Of a stretch of 64,000 bases of DNA, positions 16,687 through 25,812 are shown in pieces. The DNA lies in assembly GCA_017535785.1 (NCBI GenBank), contig JAFXTN010000003.1:51119-115118 (forward strand), given 5' to 3'. The stretch's first letter is position 1, and the number at the start of each line of letters is the position of its first letter. Made by a program: the position numbers and the translations under genes. The DNA comes from Butyrivibrio sp. GTDB taxonomy: Bacteria > Bacillota > Clostridia > Lachnospirales > Lachnospiraceae. The notes under the pieces were generated by a model. That model was not told where the DNA came from and made no database searches. It was given only the letters and a program-made list of their open reading frames with translations.

Positions 16687-17847
16687 ATGAAAAAAGGTTT
16701 GATCCTTACAATACTTATCGCAAGTTTACTTTCGTCAGCTTGCAGTTCCACAAACAAGATCGATGAGTCATATGAAGCGAGAAATAATACAGAAACCGTA
16801 AATGCTATGGTTGAGCAGCTTGACACTCAGAGTGGCCTTGAGCCCATTGAAGACGGCTCGGTGGCTAGTGCTGAGGCTTCTTCTGAGGATGTTGTTTCAG
16901 GTGATGAGCTTGAACTTGATGAGTCTCAGGCTGAGAACTACTATGACGATGAGGGACACTATCTTTTTAACCCTCATGTATTTGTAGCAAGCTTATATCC
17001 TACATATCCGACGGAATATTGGGATTCACTCTATAAGCTTGTCGATGCTTTGAGGGCAGGTGAAGATACATTTGAATGTGCAAATGAGGGCGCATACAGA
17101 TGGTGTACCGATATGGGCGTGCTTGGAAATCTTTTCCCGGTTGCGACCGAGTTTATCCAAAGAGGAACATATCAGGACGGAAAAGGAACAATAACCTATA
17201 AGATACCTGTGAATGAGTTCCTGGAAAAAGAAAAAGCGTTTGAACAGGACGTGGAAGGAATCCTCAGAGACTGCGTAAAGACTGACTATACGGATTTTGA
17301 AAAGTGCCTCGCCATTTATACATACATGGTGAAAAATTTCAAATACAATGACGACATGAACGGAGATTTTGCGGAAGGCGAAGGAGATGGGCTTTTCGGA
17401 ACATACAATTGTTTTAGGAACAGATCCGGTATCTGTTCGGGACTGGCGCCTGTATACGCATATCTTTTGATGCAGTGCAATATCGATGCATTTACGGTAG
17501 GTACAGATAAGATTGCTCATGCTTTTGTTTATTTAAATATAGACGGCGCGGGCTATTTCTCCGACGTAACTTATGCAATTTCCTATGTTTCCGGCGGCAG
17601 TATCGTTATGGATTACTTTATGATGACGGCGCAGAACCGCAGAGACAGCGGCTTCGATATCCCCGGCGATCTTCATTCAATGCTGATCGACGGAATATAT
17701 GAGGGAGATTTTGATTACTCAACACTCACTGCAAACAGTGATAAATACAGCTTTTTTAAATATACTTCTCTGCAGGATTTCGATCCCGAGCAGAACGTAG
17801 TAACTTATATCAACGGCCATGGAGAGACGGTTGAGTATAAGTATTGA
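16687..17847 (+). CDS. Transglutaminase-like lipoprotein, copy 2
   Basis: This is a paralogue of the preceding gene with the same length (386 residues) and layout. It has a lipobox SSAC (Cys18), an acidic Ser/Glu linker and a C-terminal transglutaminase fold. The core shows Cys in NRSGICSGLAPVYAYLL, His in IAHAFVYLNIDG and Asp in YFSDVTYA, so catalytic residues are kept although the flanks have diverged strongly. Both copies end in the residues EYKY. Copy 2 has a GGAGG site eight bases before the ATG. The two were probably made by tandem duplication and then diverged in substrate. Confidence 0.83.
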   Translation: MKKGLILTILIASLLSSACSSTNKIDESYEARNNTETVNAMVEQLDTQSGLEPIEDGSVASAEASSEDVVSGDELELDESQAENYYDDEGHYLFNPHVFVASLYPTYPTEYWDSLYKLVDALRAGEDTFECANEGAYRWCTDMGVLGNLFPVATEFIQRGTYQDGKGTITYKIPVNEFLEKEKAFEQDVEGILRDCVKTDYTDFEKCLAIYTYMVKNFKYNDDMNGDFAEGEGDGLFGTYNCFRNRSGICSGLAPVYAYLLMQCNIDAFTVGTDKIAHAFVYLNIDGAGYFSDVTYAISYVSGGSIVMDYFMMTAQNRRDSGFDIPGDLHSMLIDGIYEGDFDYSTLTANSDKYSFFKYTSLQDFDPEQNVVTYINGHGETVEYKY

Positions 17848-17884
17848 TGTGTGCTATCATATGTGGTGAAATTACATAGAAGCG

Positions 17885-18075
17885 GAAGGTGTCCGCGGTT
17901 CTTGTAGCTAGATGACTTGGCAAAAGAGCTGTGGGTGAAAAGGGAAGCAGGTGTAAGTCCTGCACGATCTCGTCACCGTGATTCAAGATGGCGCAAGCTG
18001 ATCTTGATAAGCCGGGAGACCTGCCTGTCGCTGTACATGGGATATCCAAGCCACGAGGAATTGGTTGTACGAAGA
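17885..18075 (+). ncRNA. Cobalamin (B12) riboswitch aptamer
   Basis: Conserved pieces are in order: AAAAGGGAAGCAGGTGTAAG (17938-17957), the CACCGTGA element (17974-17981), and the B12 box GCCGGGAGACCTGCC (18011-18025). The outer stem limits are approximate. It sits ahead of a cobalamin-biosynthesis operon and is followed by a terminator, so adenosylcobalamin binding most likely shuts the operon off by premature termination. Confidence 0.93.
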
Positions 18076-18137
18076 GAGATTTGCTGTAGAACGCAGCAAG
18101 TTAGTGCTTTGTGCGCATTTTACACATCTTTGAAACT

Positions 18138-18170
18138 AAGGACTTGTGCTTCGGCATAAGTTCTTTTTGT
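18138..18170 (+). terminator. Terminator of the B12 riboswitch expression platform
   Basis: AGGACTTGTGC (18139-18149), a TTCG tetraloop (18150-18153) and GCATAAGTTCT (18154-18164) form a stem followed by TTTTTGTTTT. It lies between the aptamer and the first operon gene. Confidence 0.85.
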
Positions 18171-18238
18171 TTTGTGCAATCCGCGCTCGGCGCGGGCCCT
18201 CAAGGCTTTTGGAATTTCATAAAAAATGGAGGATCATT

Positions 18239-19867
18239 ATGAAAAAGAAAACACTTGCATTAGTTCTTGCAACAATGATGTGCGCGTCAATGATTGCCGG
18301 ATGTGCAAAGACACAGGGCGAGCAGCCCGCAGCGGAAGCTTCCGTAGAGGCATCTGTAGAGGCAGCAGAGACAACTGAGGCTGCGACAGAAGCTACAAGC
18401 GAGGCAGCTGCTGAAGACGGCGCGCTTGCTGACGGAACATACACAGCTTCTTTTAGCACAGACAGCTCAATGTTCCATATCAACGAAGCTTATGACGGAA
18501 AGGGCACACTTACCGTTAAAGACGGAGAGATGACCATTCACGTTACACTTCCTTCCAAGAATACTGTTAATCTGTTCCTTGGAACTTCCGAGGATGCTCA
18601 GAAAGACGGCGCAGAGCTTCTTCAGCCCACAATAGACACAGTTACTTATGACGACGGAACAACTGAGGAAGTCAATGGATTTGATATTCCCGTTCCTGTA
18701 CTTGATAAGGAGTTTGACGTGGCACTTATCGGAACAAAGGGAAAGTGGTATGATCACAAGGTTGTAGTATCTGTTGTGGATGCTGCAGCATCAGATGAAG
18801 ATCAGGCAGCAGCTGATAAGGTTGCAGAGCTTATCGATGCGATCTATGTTCAGAAGTGGACAGAGGATACAGACAAGCAGTGCGAAGAGGCCAAGAAAGC
18901 TTGGGATGCTCTCACTGATGCACAGAAAGAGCTCGTTGAAGGCGAAGAAGCAGATCCCGATTATTTCGGAAGAGATACAGGTGATGCTTCCAAGGACGAT
19001 GCTCTTAATGCTGACAAGATCGGTGAAAAAGAGATCCTTGTAGTTAGCTTTGGTACTTCATTTAACGAGAGCAGAGCTCAGGATATCGGCGGAATCGAGA
19101 AGGCCCTTGCTGCAGCTTATCCCGATTATTCAGTAAGAAGAGCATTCACTGCGCAGATCATCATCAATCACGTTCAGGCAAGAGATTCAGAGAAGATCGA
19201 TAACGTTGAGCAGGCTCTTGAGAGAGCAGTTAATAACGGCGTAAAAGAGCTTGTGGTTCAGCCCACACACCTTATGCACGGCGCTGAGTACGATGAGCTC
19301 ATGGATGCACTTAAGAAATATGAAAAGAAATTTGATAAGGTAGTAGTTGCTGAGCCTCTTCTCGGAGAAGTTGGTAAGGATGCTACAGTTATCAATGCAG
19401 ATAAAGAGACAGTTGCCAAGGCGGTTGTAGCTGAAGCTGTTAAGACAGCAGGATTCGACAGTGCAGATGCAGCTGATAAGGATAAGACTGCAATTGTTCT
19501 TATGGGCCACGGAACTTCTCACACAGCAAACGTAACTTACAGCCAGATGCAGACACAGATGGAGAAGCTCGGATACAAGAACGTATTCATCGGAACTGTT
19601 GAGGGTGAGCCTGAAGAGACAGAGCTCAGCGCTGTTCTTGGTAGGGTTAAAGATGCAGGCTATACCAAGGTTGTTCTTCGTCCTCTTATGGTTGTTGCAG
19701 GCGATCATGCCAACAATGACATGGCAGGCGATGAAGAGGATTCTTGGAAGAGCACATTTGAGGCATCAGGAGCATTTGAGAAGGTTGATTGCCAGATCAG
19801 CGGCCTTGGAAGAATCGCAGATGTACAGAAGATCTATGTTGAGCACACAGGTGCAGTGATCAAATAA
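18239..19867 (+). CDS. cbiK: Exported sirohydrochlorin cobaltochelatase fused to a NEAT-like domain
   Basis: CbiK inserts cobalt into sirohydrochlorin in the anaerobic B12 pathway and is normally cytoplasmic. This copy is a predicted lipoprotein: a signal peptide with lipobox IAGC (Cys22), then an Ala/Glu linker. Residues about 60-180 form a domain starting DGTYTASFST, resembling NEAT/iron-transport-associated beta-sandwiches. A helical linker (about 185-235, with AWDALTDAQKELV) follows. The chelatase (about 260-542) keeps all three metal-site residues: His344 in QPTHLMHG, Glu in VEGEPE and His in GDHANNDMAG. The ATG at 18239 is preceded by GGAGGA; an in-frame extension upstream would run into the riboswitch terminator and destroy the signal peptide. 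It is the first gene of the riboswitch operon. Confidence 0.9.
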   Translation: MKKKTLALVLATMMCASMIAGCAKTQGEQPAAEASVEASVEAAETTEAATEATSEAAAEDGALADGTYTASFSTDSSMFHINEAYDGKGTLTVKDGEMTIHVTLPSKNTVNLFLGTSEDAQKDGAELLQPTIDTVTYDDGTTEEVNGFDIPVPVLDKEFDVALIGTKGKWYDHKVVVSVVDAAASDEDQAAADKVAELIDAIYVQKWTEDTDKQCEEAKKAWDALTDAQKELVEGEEADPDYFGRDTGDASKDDALNADKIGEKEILVVSFGTSFNESRAQDIGGIEKALAAAYPDYSVRRAFTAQIIINHVQARDSEKIDNVEQALERAVNNGVKELVVQPTHLMHGAEYDELMDALKKYEKKFDKVVVAEPLLGEVGKDATVINADKETVAKAVVAEAVKTAGFDSADAADKDKTAIVLMGHGTSHTANVTYSQMQTQMEKLGYKNVFIGTVEGEPEETELSAVLGRVKDAGYTKVVLRPLMVVAGDHANNDMAGDEEDSWKSTFEASGAFEKVDCQISGLGRIADVQKIYVEHTGAVIK

Positions 19868-19878
19868 ACAGGTGTTAA

Positions 19879-21462
19879 ATGAACAGACAGGAAAATATTC
19901 TTTTTAACAGCATAAAGAGTATGGTGATAATCCTGTTCTTTTCCATAAGTGTGATCGGATGCGGCAGTATTTCAGATGGGGAATATGCCGCATCTGTTAC
20001 TCTTACGGGAGGGAGCGGAAGAGCAAGCATCGACAGTCCTTGCACGGTCACCGTAAAAGACGGAAAGGCTACTGCGGACATTTTCTGGAGCAGCCCAAAT
20101 TATGATTACATGATCGTTGACGGAACAAGGTATGAGCCCGTTAACGAGGACGGGAATTCCGAATTCATTATTCCCGTTAAGCTTAACAAGAAGATGAAGG
20201 TTCAGGCGGACACCGTTGCCATGAGCACGCCCCACCTGATCGACTACGAACTCTTTTTCTCGGTAAAAGATGCAAAGTCCGGCGACAAAGCAGGTAATCC
20301 CGAAGAATTCGGTGAAGAACCGGGCGACGCCGATGATGAAAGCGCAGACAGCGCAGATATTGCGAACAAGGCGCTGGTTAATAAAGCTCCCGATATCGAA
20401 GGGCTTGAATATTTAAGTACAGACCAAAACGCGTACGCGGATTGCTACGCTATACATAGATATAAAGACGATTACGCTGTTATCAGCGTTTATGACGGCA
20501 GGAATTACCTCCTTGTACCTGAGGGAAAAGAACTTCCAAAGGACACTTTTAAAGCGGTGAAAAAGGGCCTTGGAGACGGCAGAACCATTACCGTGATAAA
20601 AAAGCCCGTGAATAAGATATACCTTGCGGCTTCAAGCGCGATGTGCCAATTTGATTCCATAGATTCGGTCGATAAAATTGCACTTTCCGGAATAGAAAGA
20701 GATAATTGGTATATAGATGCCGCAAAGAAGAGCATGGACGACGGAAAGCTTGAATACGGCGGCAAATACAGTGCTCCCGATTACGAGAAGATAGTAAATA
20801 ACGACATTGATCTTGCAATAGAATCGACGATGATCCTTCATACACCCAAGGTCATGGGGAAGCTTGAAAAGCTTGGAGTTCCTGTGTTTGTGGATAGATC
20901 GAGCTATGAGAGCGATCCGCTTGGAAGATGCGAATGGATCAGGGTTTACGGACTTATCTGCGATAAGGAAGATGAAGCAAAAAGAGCTTACGACGAGCAG
21001 GTAGAGCTTGCAAAGACCTTTGAAAGCTCGGATGTTTCTGGCAAGAAGATAGCTTTTTTCTCCATTAATTCCAAGCACCTCGTATATACGAGAAGTGTCG
21101 ATGACTATTTTTCCAAGATGGTTGAAAAGGCGGGCGGAGAGTATCTTGCCCCGAAGAATGTTGATTCCAAGGGACACTCGTCATATCTTTCCGTCAGCAT
21201 GGAAGCATTTTACGACTACGCCAAGGATGCGGACATTCTCATCTACAATTCAACGATTGAGGATTGCCCAGGCAGCCTTTCGGATCTAAAGGCCGAGGAT
21301 GCGATATTCGCCGATTTCAAGGCGGTAAAAAGCGGCGATGTCTGGTACACGGATAAATCGCTGTATCAGTTCACGGACAGAACAGGAAATATAATCAAGG
21401 ATCTGAATGATATTATTGCGAAGAAAGCGGATGATACTGAGTTTTTCCATAGATTAAGGTGA
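19879..21462 (+). CDS. Substrate-binding lipoprotein with NEAT-like domain (corrinoid/tetrapyrrole ABC importer)
   Basis: This is a 527-residue binding protein for the FecCD/FecE importer encoded downstream. The signal peptide ends VIGC (Cys28). Residues about 32-130 form a NEAT-like domain (DGEYAASVTLTGG, IIPVKLNKKMKVQADT, MSTPH) like the one on CbiK. An acidic linker (about 133-160) leads to a class III periplasmic-binding fold (about 170-520), with IDLAIESTMILHTPK, KLGVPVFVDRSSYESDPLGRCEWIRVYG and ADILIYNSTIED, as in BtuF and siderophore binders. The ligand may be a corrinoid, a cobalt tetrapyrrole or a porphyrin; the sequence does not say which. It lies 11 bases after cbiK and overlaps the cbiC reading frame region. 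Confidence 0.85.
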   Translation: MNRQENILFNSIKSMVIILFFSISVIGCGSISDGEYAASVTLTGGSGRASIDSPCTVTVKDGKATADIFWSSPNYDYMIVDGTRYEPVNEDGNSEFIIPVKLNKKMKVQADTVAMSTPHLIDYELFFSVKDAKSGDKAGNPEEFGEEPGDADDESADSADIANKALVNKAPDIEGLEYLSTDQNAYADCYAIHRYKDDYAVISVYDGRNYLLVPEGKELPKDTFKAVKKGLGDGRTITVIKKPVNKIYLAASSAMCQFDSIDSVDKIALSGIERDNWYIDAAKKSMDDGKLEYGGKYSAPDYEKIVNNDIDLAIESTMILHTPKVMGKLEKLGVPVFVDRSSYESDPLGRCEWIRVYGLICDKEDEAKRAYDEQVELAKTFESSDVSGKKIAFFSINSKHLVYTRSVDDYFSKMVEKAGGEYLAPKNVDSKGHSSYLSVSMEAFYDYAKDADILIYNSTIEDCPGSLSDLKAEDAIFADFKAVKSGDVWYTDKSLYQFTDRTGNIIKDLNDIIAKKADDTEFFHRLR

Positions 21463-21467
21463 TGAAA

Positions 21468-22109
21468 ATGCAGATAGAGCACATACTTCCTTCGGATATA
21501 GAAAAAAGAAGTTTTGAGATCATAAGAAAAGAGCTTTCGGAGAGCGGCGTCAGCATCCCGGAAGACATCGAGCAGACCGTTGTCAGAGTCATCCATACCA
21601 CGGCTGATTTTGAGTACACCAGGACCTTGATGTTTTCAGAGAACGTGATAGAGAAAGCAAGGAAAGCGATCCGCGAGGGAGCCTGCATCGTCACGGACAC
21701 CAACATGGCTCTTTCAGGGATAAATAAAAAGTCTCTCGCCAAATTCGGAGGCGAAGTTTTCTGTTTTATGGCGGATGAAGAAGTTGCAAGACAGGCAAAA
21801 GAAAGACAGGTCACAAGAGCCTACGTCAGCATGGAAAAGGCTGCAGGCCTGGGTAAGAAGCTTATATTTGCTATCGGTAACGCACCGACCGCGCTTATAA
21901 AACTCCGCGAGCTGATGGATGAAGGCTACAGGCCAGAGCTCATAATCGGCGTTCCCGTCGGTTTTGTAAATGTGGTTGAAGCCAAGGAACTGATAATAGA
22001 CAGCGATGTTCCATACATAGTTAACAGAGGCCGCAAGGGCGGAAGCAATGTCGCTGCGGCGATAGTGAATTCTATTTTGTATTCCATAGACAGCACCAGA
22101 GGCATGTAA
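21468..22109 (+). CDS. cbiC: Cobalt-precorrin-8 methylmutase
   Basis: CbiC moves the C11 methyl to C12, giving cobyrinate. The protein is about 213 residues, as expected, with the HTTADFEY motif carrying the catalytic His, VTDTNMALSGI, AIGNAPTAL and GVPVGFVNVVEAK. The start is ambiguous among GTG 21459, ATG 21462 and ATG 21468. I chose 21468 because AAGGTGA lies seven bases upstream and the protein then begins MQIEHILPSD as in relatives. The stop of the binding-protein gene overlaps the ribosome site, which implies coupling. Confidence 0.93.
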   Translation: MQIEHILPSDIEKRSFEIIRKELSESGVSIPEDIEQTVVRVIHTTADFEYTRTLMFSENVIEKARKAIREGACIVTDTNMALSGINKKSLAKFGGEVFCFMADEEVARQAKERQVTRAYVSMEKAAGLGKKLIFAIGNAPTALIKLRELMDEGYRPELIIGVPVGFVNVVEAKELIIDSDVPYIVNRGRKGGSNVAAAIVNSILYSIDSTRGM

Positions 22110-22130
22110 CAAAACACCGCGAGGATTCGT

Positions 22131-23246
22131 ATGGAGAGAAAACTTAGAAGCGGGTACACAACAGGAAGTTGCGCGGCTGCTGCGGCCAAGGCGGCGCTTA
22201 TGATGATGCTTACAGGCGAAGACATCAACAACGTCAGCATCGTGACCCCCAAGGGACCTGTGTACAATGCGGAGATCGTGAATATAATAAAAAGCCCCGA
22301 CAACCGGGAAGTCACCTGCTCTGTCATAAAGGACGGAGGCGATGACCCCGATGTCACAACGGGAGCATATATAAATGTCACTGTGAAAATGTCTGATAAA
22401 GAGGGCATCAATATCGACGGCGGAGAAGGCGTCGGCCGCGTGACAAAGCCGGGCCTCGATCAGCCAATTGGAGCTGCTGCCATCAATTCCGTTCCAAGAA
22501 AGATGATCCGCGAGAACCTCGAAGAGGTCCTTGGCGATAGAAAGACGGGCCTCGACGTCATCGTCAGTGTCACAGGCGGCGAGGAGATCGCAAAGAAAAC
22601 CTTTAATCCAATGCTTGGTATAGTCGGAGGGATATCGATCCTAGGCACGACCGGGATCGTAGAGCCCATGAGCGACAGCGCGATCGTCGAGACGATAAGG
22701 ACTCACGTCAGGGTCAAAAGAGCTGAAGGCAAAGAGATACTTCTTGCGGCTCCCGGAAACTACGGAATGACCTTCTTAAGCGAGAAATATGATATTAAAG
22801 ACGATGGTGCGGTACAGACTTCTAACTTTGTCTATGACGCGGTTTCGATCGCTGTTTCCGAAGGCTTTGAGAAGATGCTGTTTGTCGGACACATCGGTAA
22901 GCTTGTTAAGGTCGCGGGAGGTATCAAGAATACGCATTCCAAGTACGGCGACCACAGAATGGAGATACTTACGGACATAGCAAGCTCTTTTGCCGGAAAA
23001 GGAACAGATAAGGCGGAGCGCATAAGTAAAGCGCTTTCCGAATGCGTGATGACAGATGAAGCGGTGCGCATCATAACAGAGGAAGGCCTTGCGGACAAGG
23101 TTTTTCCGAGGATGGCGGAGCTTATAAAGAAACATATGGAAGAGTGGTCAGATGGGAAAATGACCGTTGAAGTGATTGTCTTTTCCAACGAATATACAGA
23201 GCTTGTGAGCACGGGCGATGCGCATGAGTTCATAAAAGAAGTGTGA
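22131..23246 (+). CDS. cbiD: Cobalt-precorrin-5B C1-methyltransferase
   Basis: CbiD methylates C1 after ring contraction in the anaerobic route. At 371 residues it is of normal length. The N-terminal LRSGYTTGSCAAAAAKAA is diagnostic, followed by GVGRVTKPGLDQPIG and GTTGIVEPMSDSA. The gene is 21 bases after cbiC and ends within the ribosome site of cbiF. Confidence 0.96.
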   Translation: MERKLRSGYTTGSCAAAAAKAALMMMLTGEDINNVSIVTPKGPVYNAEIVNIIKSPDNREVTCSVIKDGGDDPDVTTGAYINVTVKMSDKEGINIDGGEGVGRVTKPGLDQPIGAAAINSVPRKMIRENLEEVLGDRKTGLDVIVSVTGGEEIAKKTFNPMLGIVGGISILGTTGIVEPMSDSAIVETIRTHVRVKRAEGKEILLAAPGNYGMTFLSEKYDIKDDGAVQTSNFVYDAVSIAVSEGFEKMLFVGHIGKLVKVAGGIKNTHSKYGDHRMEILTDIASSFAGKGTDKAERISKALSECVMTDEAVRIITEEGLADKVFPRMAELIKKHMEEWSDGKMTVEVIVFSNEYTELVSTGDAHEFIKEV

Positions 23247-23253
23247 GGTGGAT

Positions 23254-24018
23254 ATGGTTCATTTTGTCGGAGCGGGACCGGGGGCTGTGGATCTCATAAC
23301 CCTCAGGGGACAGAAGTTCATAGAGAACGCGGATGTGATCATATATGCGGGATCGCTTGTTAATCCAAAGCTTTTGGATTCTGCTAAAGAAGGCGCGCAG
23401 ATCCATGACAGCGCTAAGCTCACTCTCGAAGAAGTTATAGATATCATGAAGGACGCCGAGGGAAAGGGGCTTGATGTAGTCAGGCTCCACACGGGAGATC
23501 CCAGCATTTACGGTGCTATCAGAGAGCAGATGGATGAGCTTGATAAGCTCGCGATCAAGTATGATGTAACGCCCGGAGTAAGCTCTTTTTGCGGTGCTGC
23601 GGCAGCACTTGAGATCGAGTACACGCTACCCGGGATCACTCAGAGCGTCATTATCTCGAGGATGGAAGGAAGGACCAAGGTCCCGGAAAAAGAGTCTGTT
23701 GAAAACCTCGCGGTGATCGGCGCGACTTTGGTGTTCTTTTTGTCAGCGGGAGATATCAAGGGGCTTAAGGAAAAACTCATAGATGCAGGGAGAGATCCAA
23801 AGACTCTCTGCGCTGTTGTCTACAAAGCAACCTGGGATGATGAAAAGAAATTTATCTGCACGCTGGAAGAACTGCCTGATATGGCAAGCGAGCATGGTAT
23901 AAATAAGACGGCGCTCATCATAGTAGGTGATGCGCTCAGTCAGGCAGGATATGAGAAATCAAGGCTTTATGCCGCGGATTTCGACACGGAATTCAGAAAG
24001 GCCAAAGAGAATCCTTAA
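23254..24018 (+). CDS. cbiF: Cobalt-precorrin-4 C11-methyltransferase
   Basis: CbiF is an S-adenosylmethionine-dependent methyltransferase acting at C11. Motifs of the uroporphyrin-III methylase family are VHFVGAGPGAVDLITLRG at the start, YAGSLVN, HTGDPSIYGA (about 83-92) and TPGVSSFCGAAAAL. I place the start at ATG 23254; a GTG at 23248 adds two residues and cannot be excluded because the GAGGTGG site is very close to the ATG. The stop is one base before the permease start. Confidence 0.94.
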   Translation: MVHFVGAGPGAVDLITLRGQKFIENADVIIYAGSLVNPKLLDSAKEGAQIHDSAKLTLEEVIDIMKDAEGKGLDVVRLHTGDPSIYGAIREQMDELDKLAIKYDVTPGVSSFCGAAAALEIEYTLPGITQSVIISRMEGRTKVPEKESVENLAVIGATLVFFLSAGDIKGLKEKLIDAGRDPKTLCAVVYKATWDDEKKFICTLEELPDMASEHGINKTALIIVGDALSQAGYEKSRLYAADFDTEFRKAKENP

Positions 24019-24019
24019 G

Positions 24020-25036
24020 ATGGAAAAAAAGATAAAGAAAAGAACGGCGGTTGTTTTTACAGCTCTTTTGATATTGGTGATAGGCGCGTTTTTCGTAAAT
24101 ATACTCGTGGGAAACGTTAGGATTAGCCCGCAGGAGATCGCGGAGGTCTTTGCGGGAAAGAGCTGTAATACCAAGATCATAAACATAATAATGACTATAA
24201 GGCTTCCGAGGGCAGTGATGGCGTTGGTTTTGGGAGGCGCTCTTGCTGTATCGGGATTCCTTCTTCAGACGTATTTTGCCAATCCCATCGCAGGTCCGTA
24301 TATCCTCGGTATATCCTCGGGAGCCAAGATGGTAGTTGCGTTAACGCTAATCTTTTTTGCGGGAAAGATAGGAAGAGTATCCAATCTTTTGCTTGTGTTT
24401 GCGGCATTTGTCGGTGCGATCACGGCGACGGGATTCATCATCATGATCTCAAAAAAGGTTCGGAGTATGTCAGCTCTTTTGGCAGCGGGAATCATGATCG
24501 GATACATCTGCAGTGCGATAACGGATTTCCTCGTGACGTTTGCTGACGATTCGGACATCGTAAACCTGCACAGCTGGTCGCAGGGAAGCTTTTCCGGAGC
24601 GAATGCGGAAGGTGCGGTCTTTTCGGTGATCATCGTAGGAATTACATTTGTTGCGGTAGTTCTTTTTTCCAAAACTCTTGATGCGTTCAGGCTAGGTGAA
24701 GGCTACGCAAGGAGCGTCGGAGTCAATGTTAAGCTCTGCAGGATCGCGATAATAATCCTGTCGGGCATATTATCAGCGTGCGTGACTGCATTTGCGGGAC
24801 CTGTGTCGTTCATAGGAATAGCGGTTCCGTATCTGATGCGAGAAGTTTTGAAATCATCAAAGCCGATCCTTTTGATACCGGCTTCGTTCCTTTCGGGCGC
24901 GGTATTCTGCATGCTGAGCGACCTTCTGGCGAGGATGCTCTTTGCGCCGACAGAGATGAATATTTCAGCGGTGACGTCGCTCTTTGGCGCGCCGATAGTT
25001 ATTTTTATGATAATAAGACGAGGTAAGAGCAGGTGA
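24020..25036 (+). CDS. FecCD/BtuC-type ABC transporter permease
   Basis: This is the membrane subunit of a type II importer, 338 residues with about nine or ten helices. It shows IRLPRAVMALVLGGALAVSG, the NPIAGPYILGISSGAKM loop typical of BtuC/FhuB proteins, and the GPVSFIGIAVPYLMR coupling segment. The ATG at 24020 follows the cbiF stop by one base; a longer in-frame start inside cbiF is rejected. It overlaps the ATPase gene by four bases. The substrate, as for the binding protein, is likely a corrinoid or tetrapyrrole rather than a siderophore given the operon. Confidence 0.92.
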   Translation: MEKKIKKRTAVVFTALLILVIGAFFVNILVGNVRISPQEIAEVFAGKSCNTKIINIIMTIRLPRAVMALVLGGALAVSGFLLQTYFANPIAGPYILGISSGAKMVVALTLIFFAGKIGRVSNLLLVFAAFVGAITATGFIIMISKKVRSMSALLAAGIMIGYICSAITDFLVTFADDSDIVNLHSWSQGSFSGANAEGAVFSVIIVGITFVAVVLFSKTLDAFRLGEGYARSVGVNVKLCRIAIIILSGILSACVTAFAGPVSFIGIAVPYLMREVLKSSKPILLIPASFLSGAVFCMLSDLLARMLFAPTEMNISAVTSLFGAPIVIFMIIRRGKSR

Positions 25037-25776
25037 AAATAGAGAACGTTTCTGCCGGATATCGAAAAAACATAGTGCTTAAGGACGTGAACCTCGAGGT
25101 GAAAAAGGGCGAGATCATTTCGCTCATCGGGCCAAACGGCGGAGGAAAGTCGACTCTTTTAAAAAGTATCAGAGGCGAGCTTTCGCTTCTTGGAGGCGCG
25201 GTCTACCTCGGCGAGGATGAGCTTAAGACGATATCGCTTCGCGAGCTTTCAAAGAAGATGTCTATCGTTACGACGGACAGGATAAAGCCTGAGCTTATGA
25301 CCTGCAAGGATGTAGTGAGCGCGGGAAGACTTCCGTTTACCGATTGCTTCGGCTTTGGTTCGGAAAAAGATTCTGCGGCGGTGCAAAGGGCGATGTTGCT
25401 CATGAAGATCGAGTCGCTCAAAGATAAGCCGTACGACAAGCTTAGCGACGGGCAAAAGCAGAGGACTTTGATAGCAAGGGCGATCGCTCAGGAGCCTGAG
25501 TACCTTATCATGGACGAGCCCACTTCGTACCTGGACATCAGGTATAGGATGGAATTTATGGATGTGATCGAAGGGCTTGCAAAAGAGGGCGTGACAATTA
25601 TCATGTCGCTTCACGAGCTTGAGCTTGCACTTAACTATTCGGACAGACTTCTTCTTATCTATGATGACGGAAGGACGATGTGCGAGGAACCTTCGAAGGT
25701 TCTTGAAAAGGGGCTGATAAAAGAGCTCTTTTCGCTGACTGATGAGATGTATGAGAAGGCGTTCGGAAAAAAGTGA
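25033..25776 (+). CDS. FecE/BtuD-type ABC transporter ATPase
   Basis: This is the energising subunit of the importer, 247 residues. It has Walker A GPNGGGKST (about 33-41), signature LSDGQKQR in place of LSGGQ, Walker B LIMDEPTSYLD and the switch His in MSLHELEL. The start is a GTG overlapping the permease stop (GTGA), so the two subunits are coupled. An Asp in the second signature position is a common variant in this family. Confidence 0.92.
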   Translation: MKIENVSAGYRKNIVLKDVNLEVKKGEIISLIGPNGGGKSTLLKSIRGELSLLGGAVYLGEDELKTISLRELSKKMSIVTTDRIKPELMTCKDVVSAGRLPFTDCFGFGSEKDSAAVQRAMLLMKIESLKDKPYDKLSDGQKQRTLIARAIAQEPEYLIMDEPTSYLDIRYRMEFMDVIEGLAKEGVTIIMSLHELELALNYSDRLLLIYDDGRTMCEEPSKVLEKGLIKELFSLTDEMYEKAFGKK

Positions 25777-25812
25777 GCGCGGATTTTACTGCAGAGCAGA
25801 TAAGGAAGAGAT

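Noticed and set aside
17026-17520. A 164-codon open frame on the minus strand inside the second transglutaminase gene
   Set aside because: It is antisense to a gene with a signal peptide and a catalytic triad, has no ribosome site and gives a composition typical of shadow frames.
17917-18159. An 80-codon plus-strand frame across the B12 riboswitch
   Set aside because: The sequence is constrained as an RNA aptamer, and the frame has no ribosome site or recognisable product.
18146-18238. N-terminal extension of CbiK
   Set aside because: It would overlap the riboswitch terminator and hide the signal peptide; ATG 18239 has GGAGGA upstream.
19187-19708. A 173-codon minus-strand frame inside cbiK
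   Set aside because: The plus strand encodes the conserved chelatase with all active-site residues; the reverse product is Cys/Leu/Ser-rich noise.
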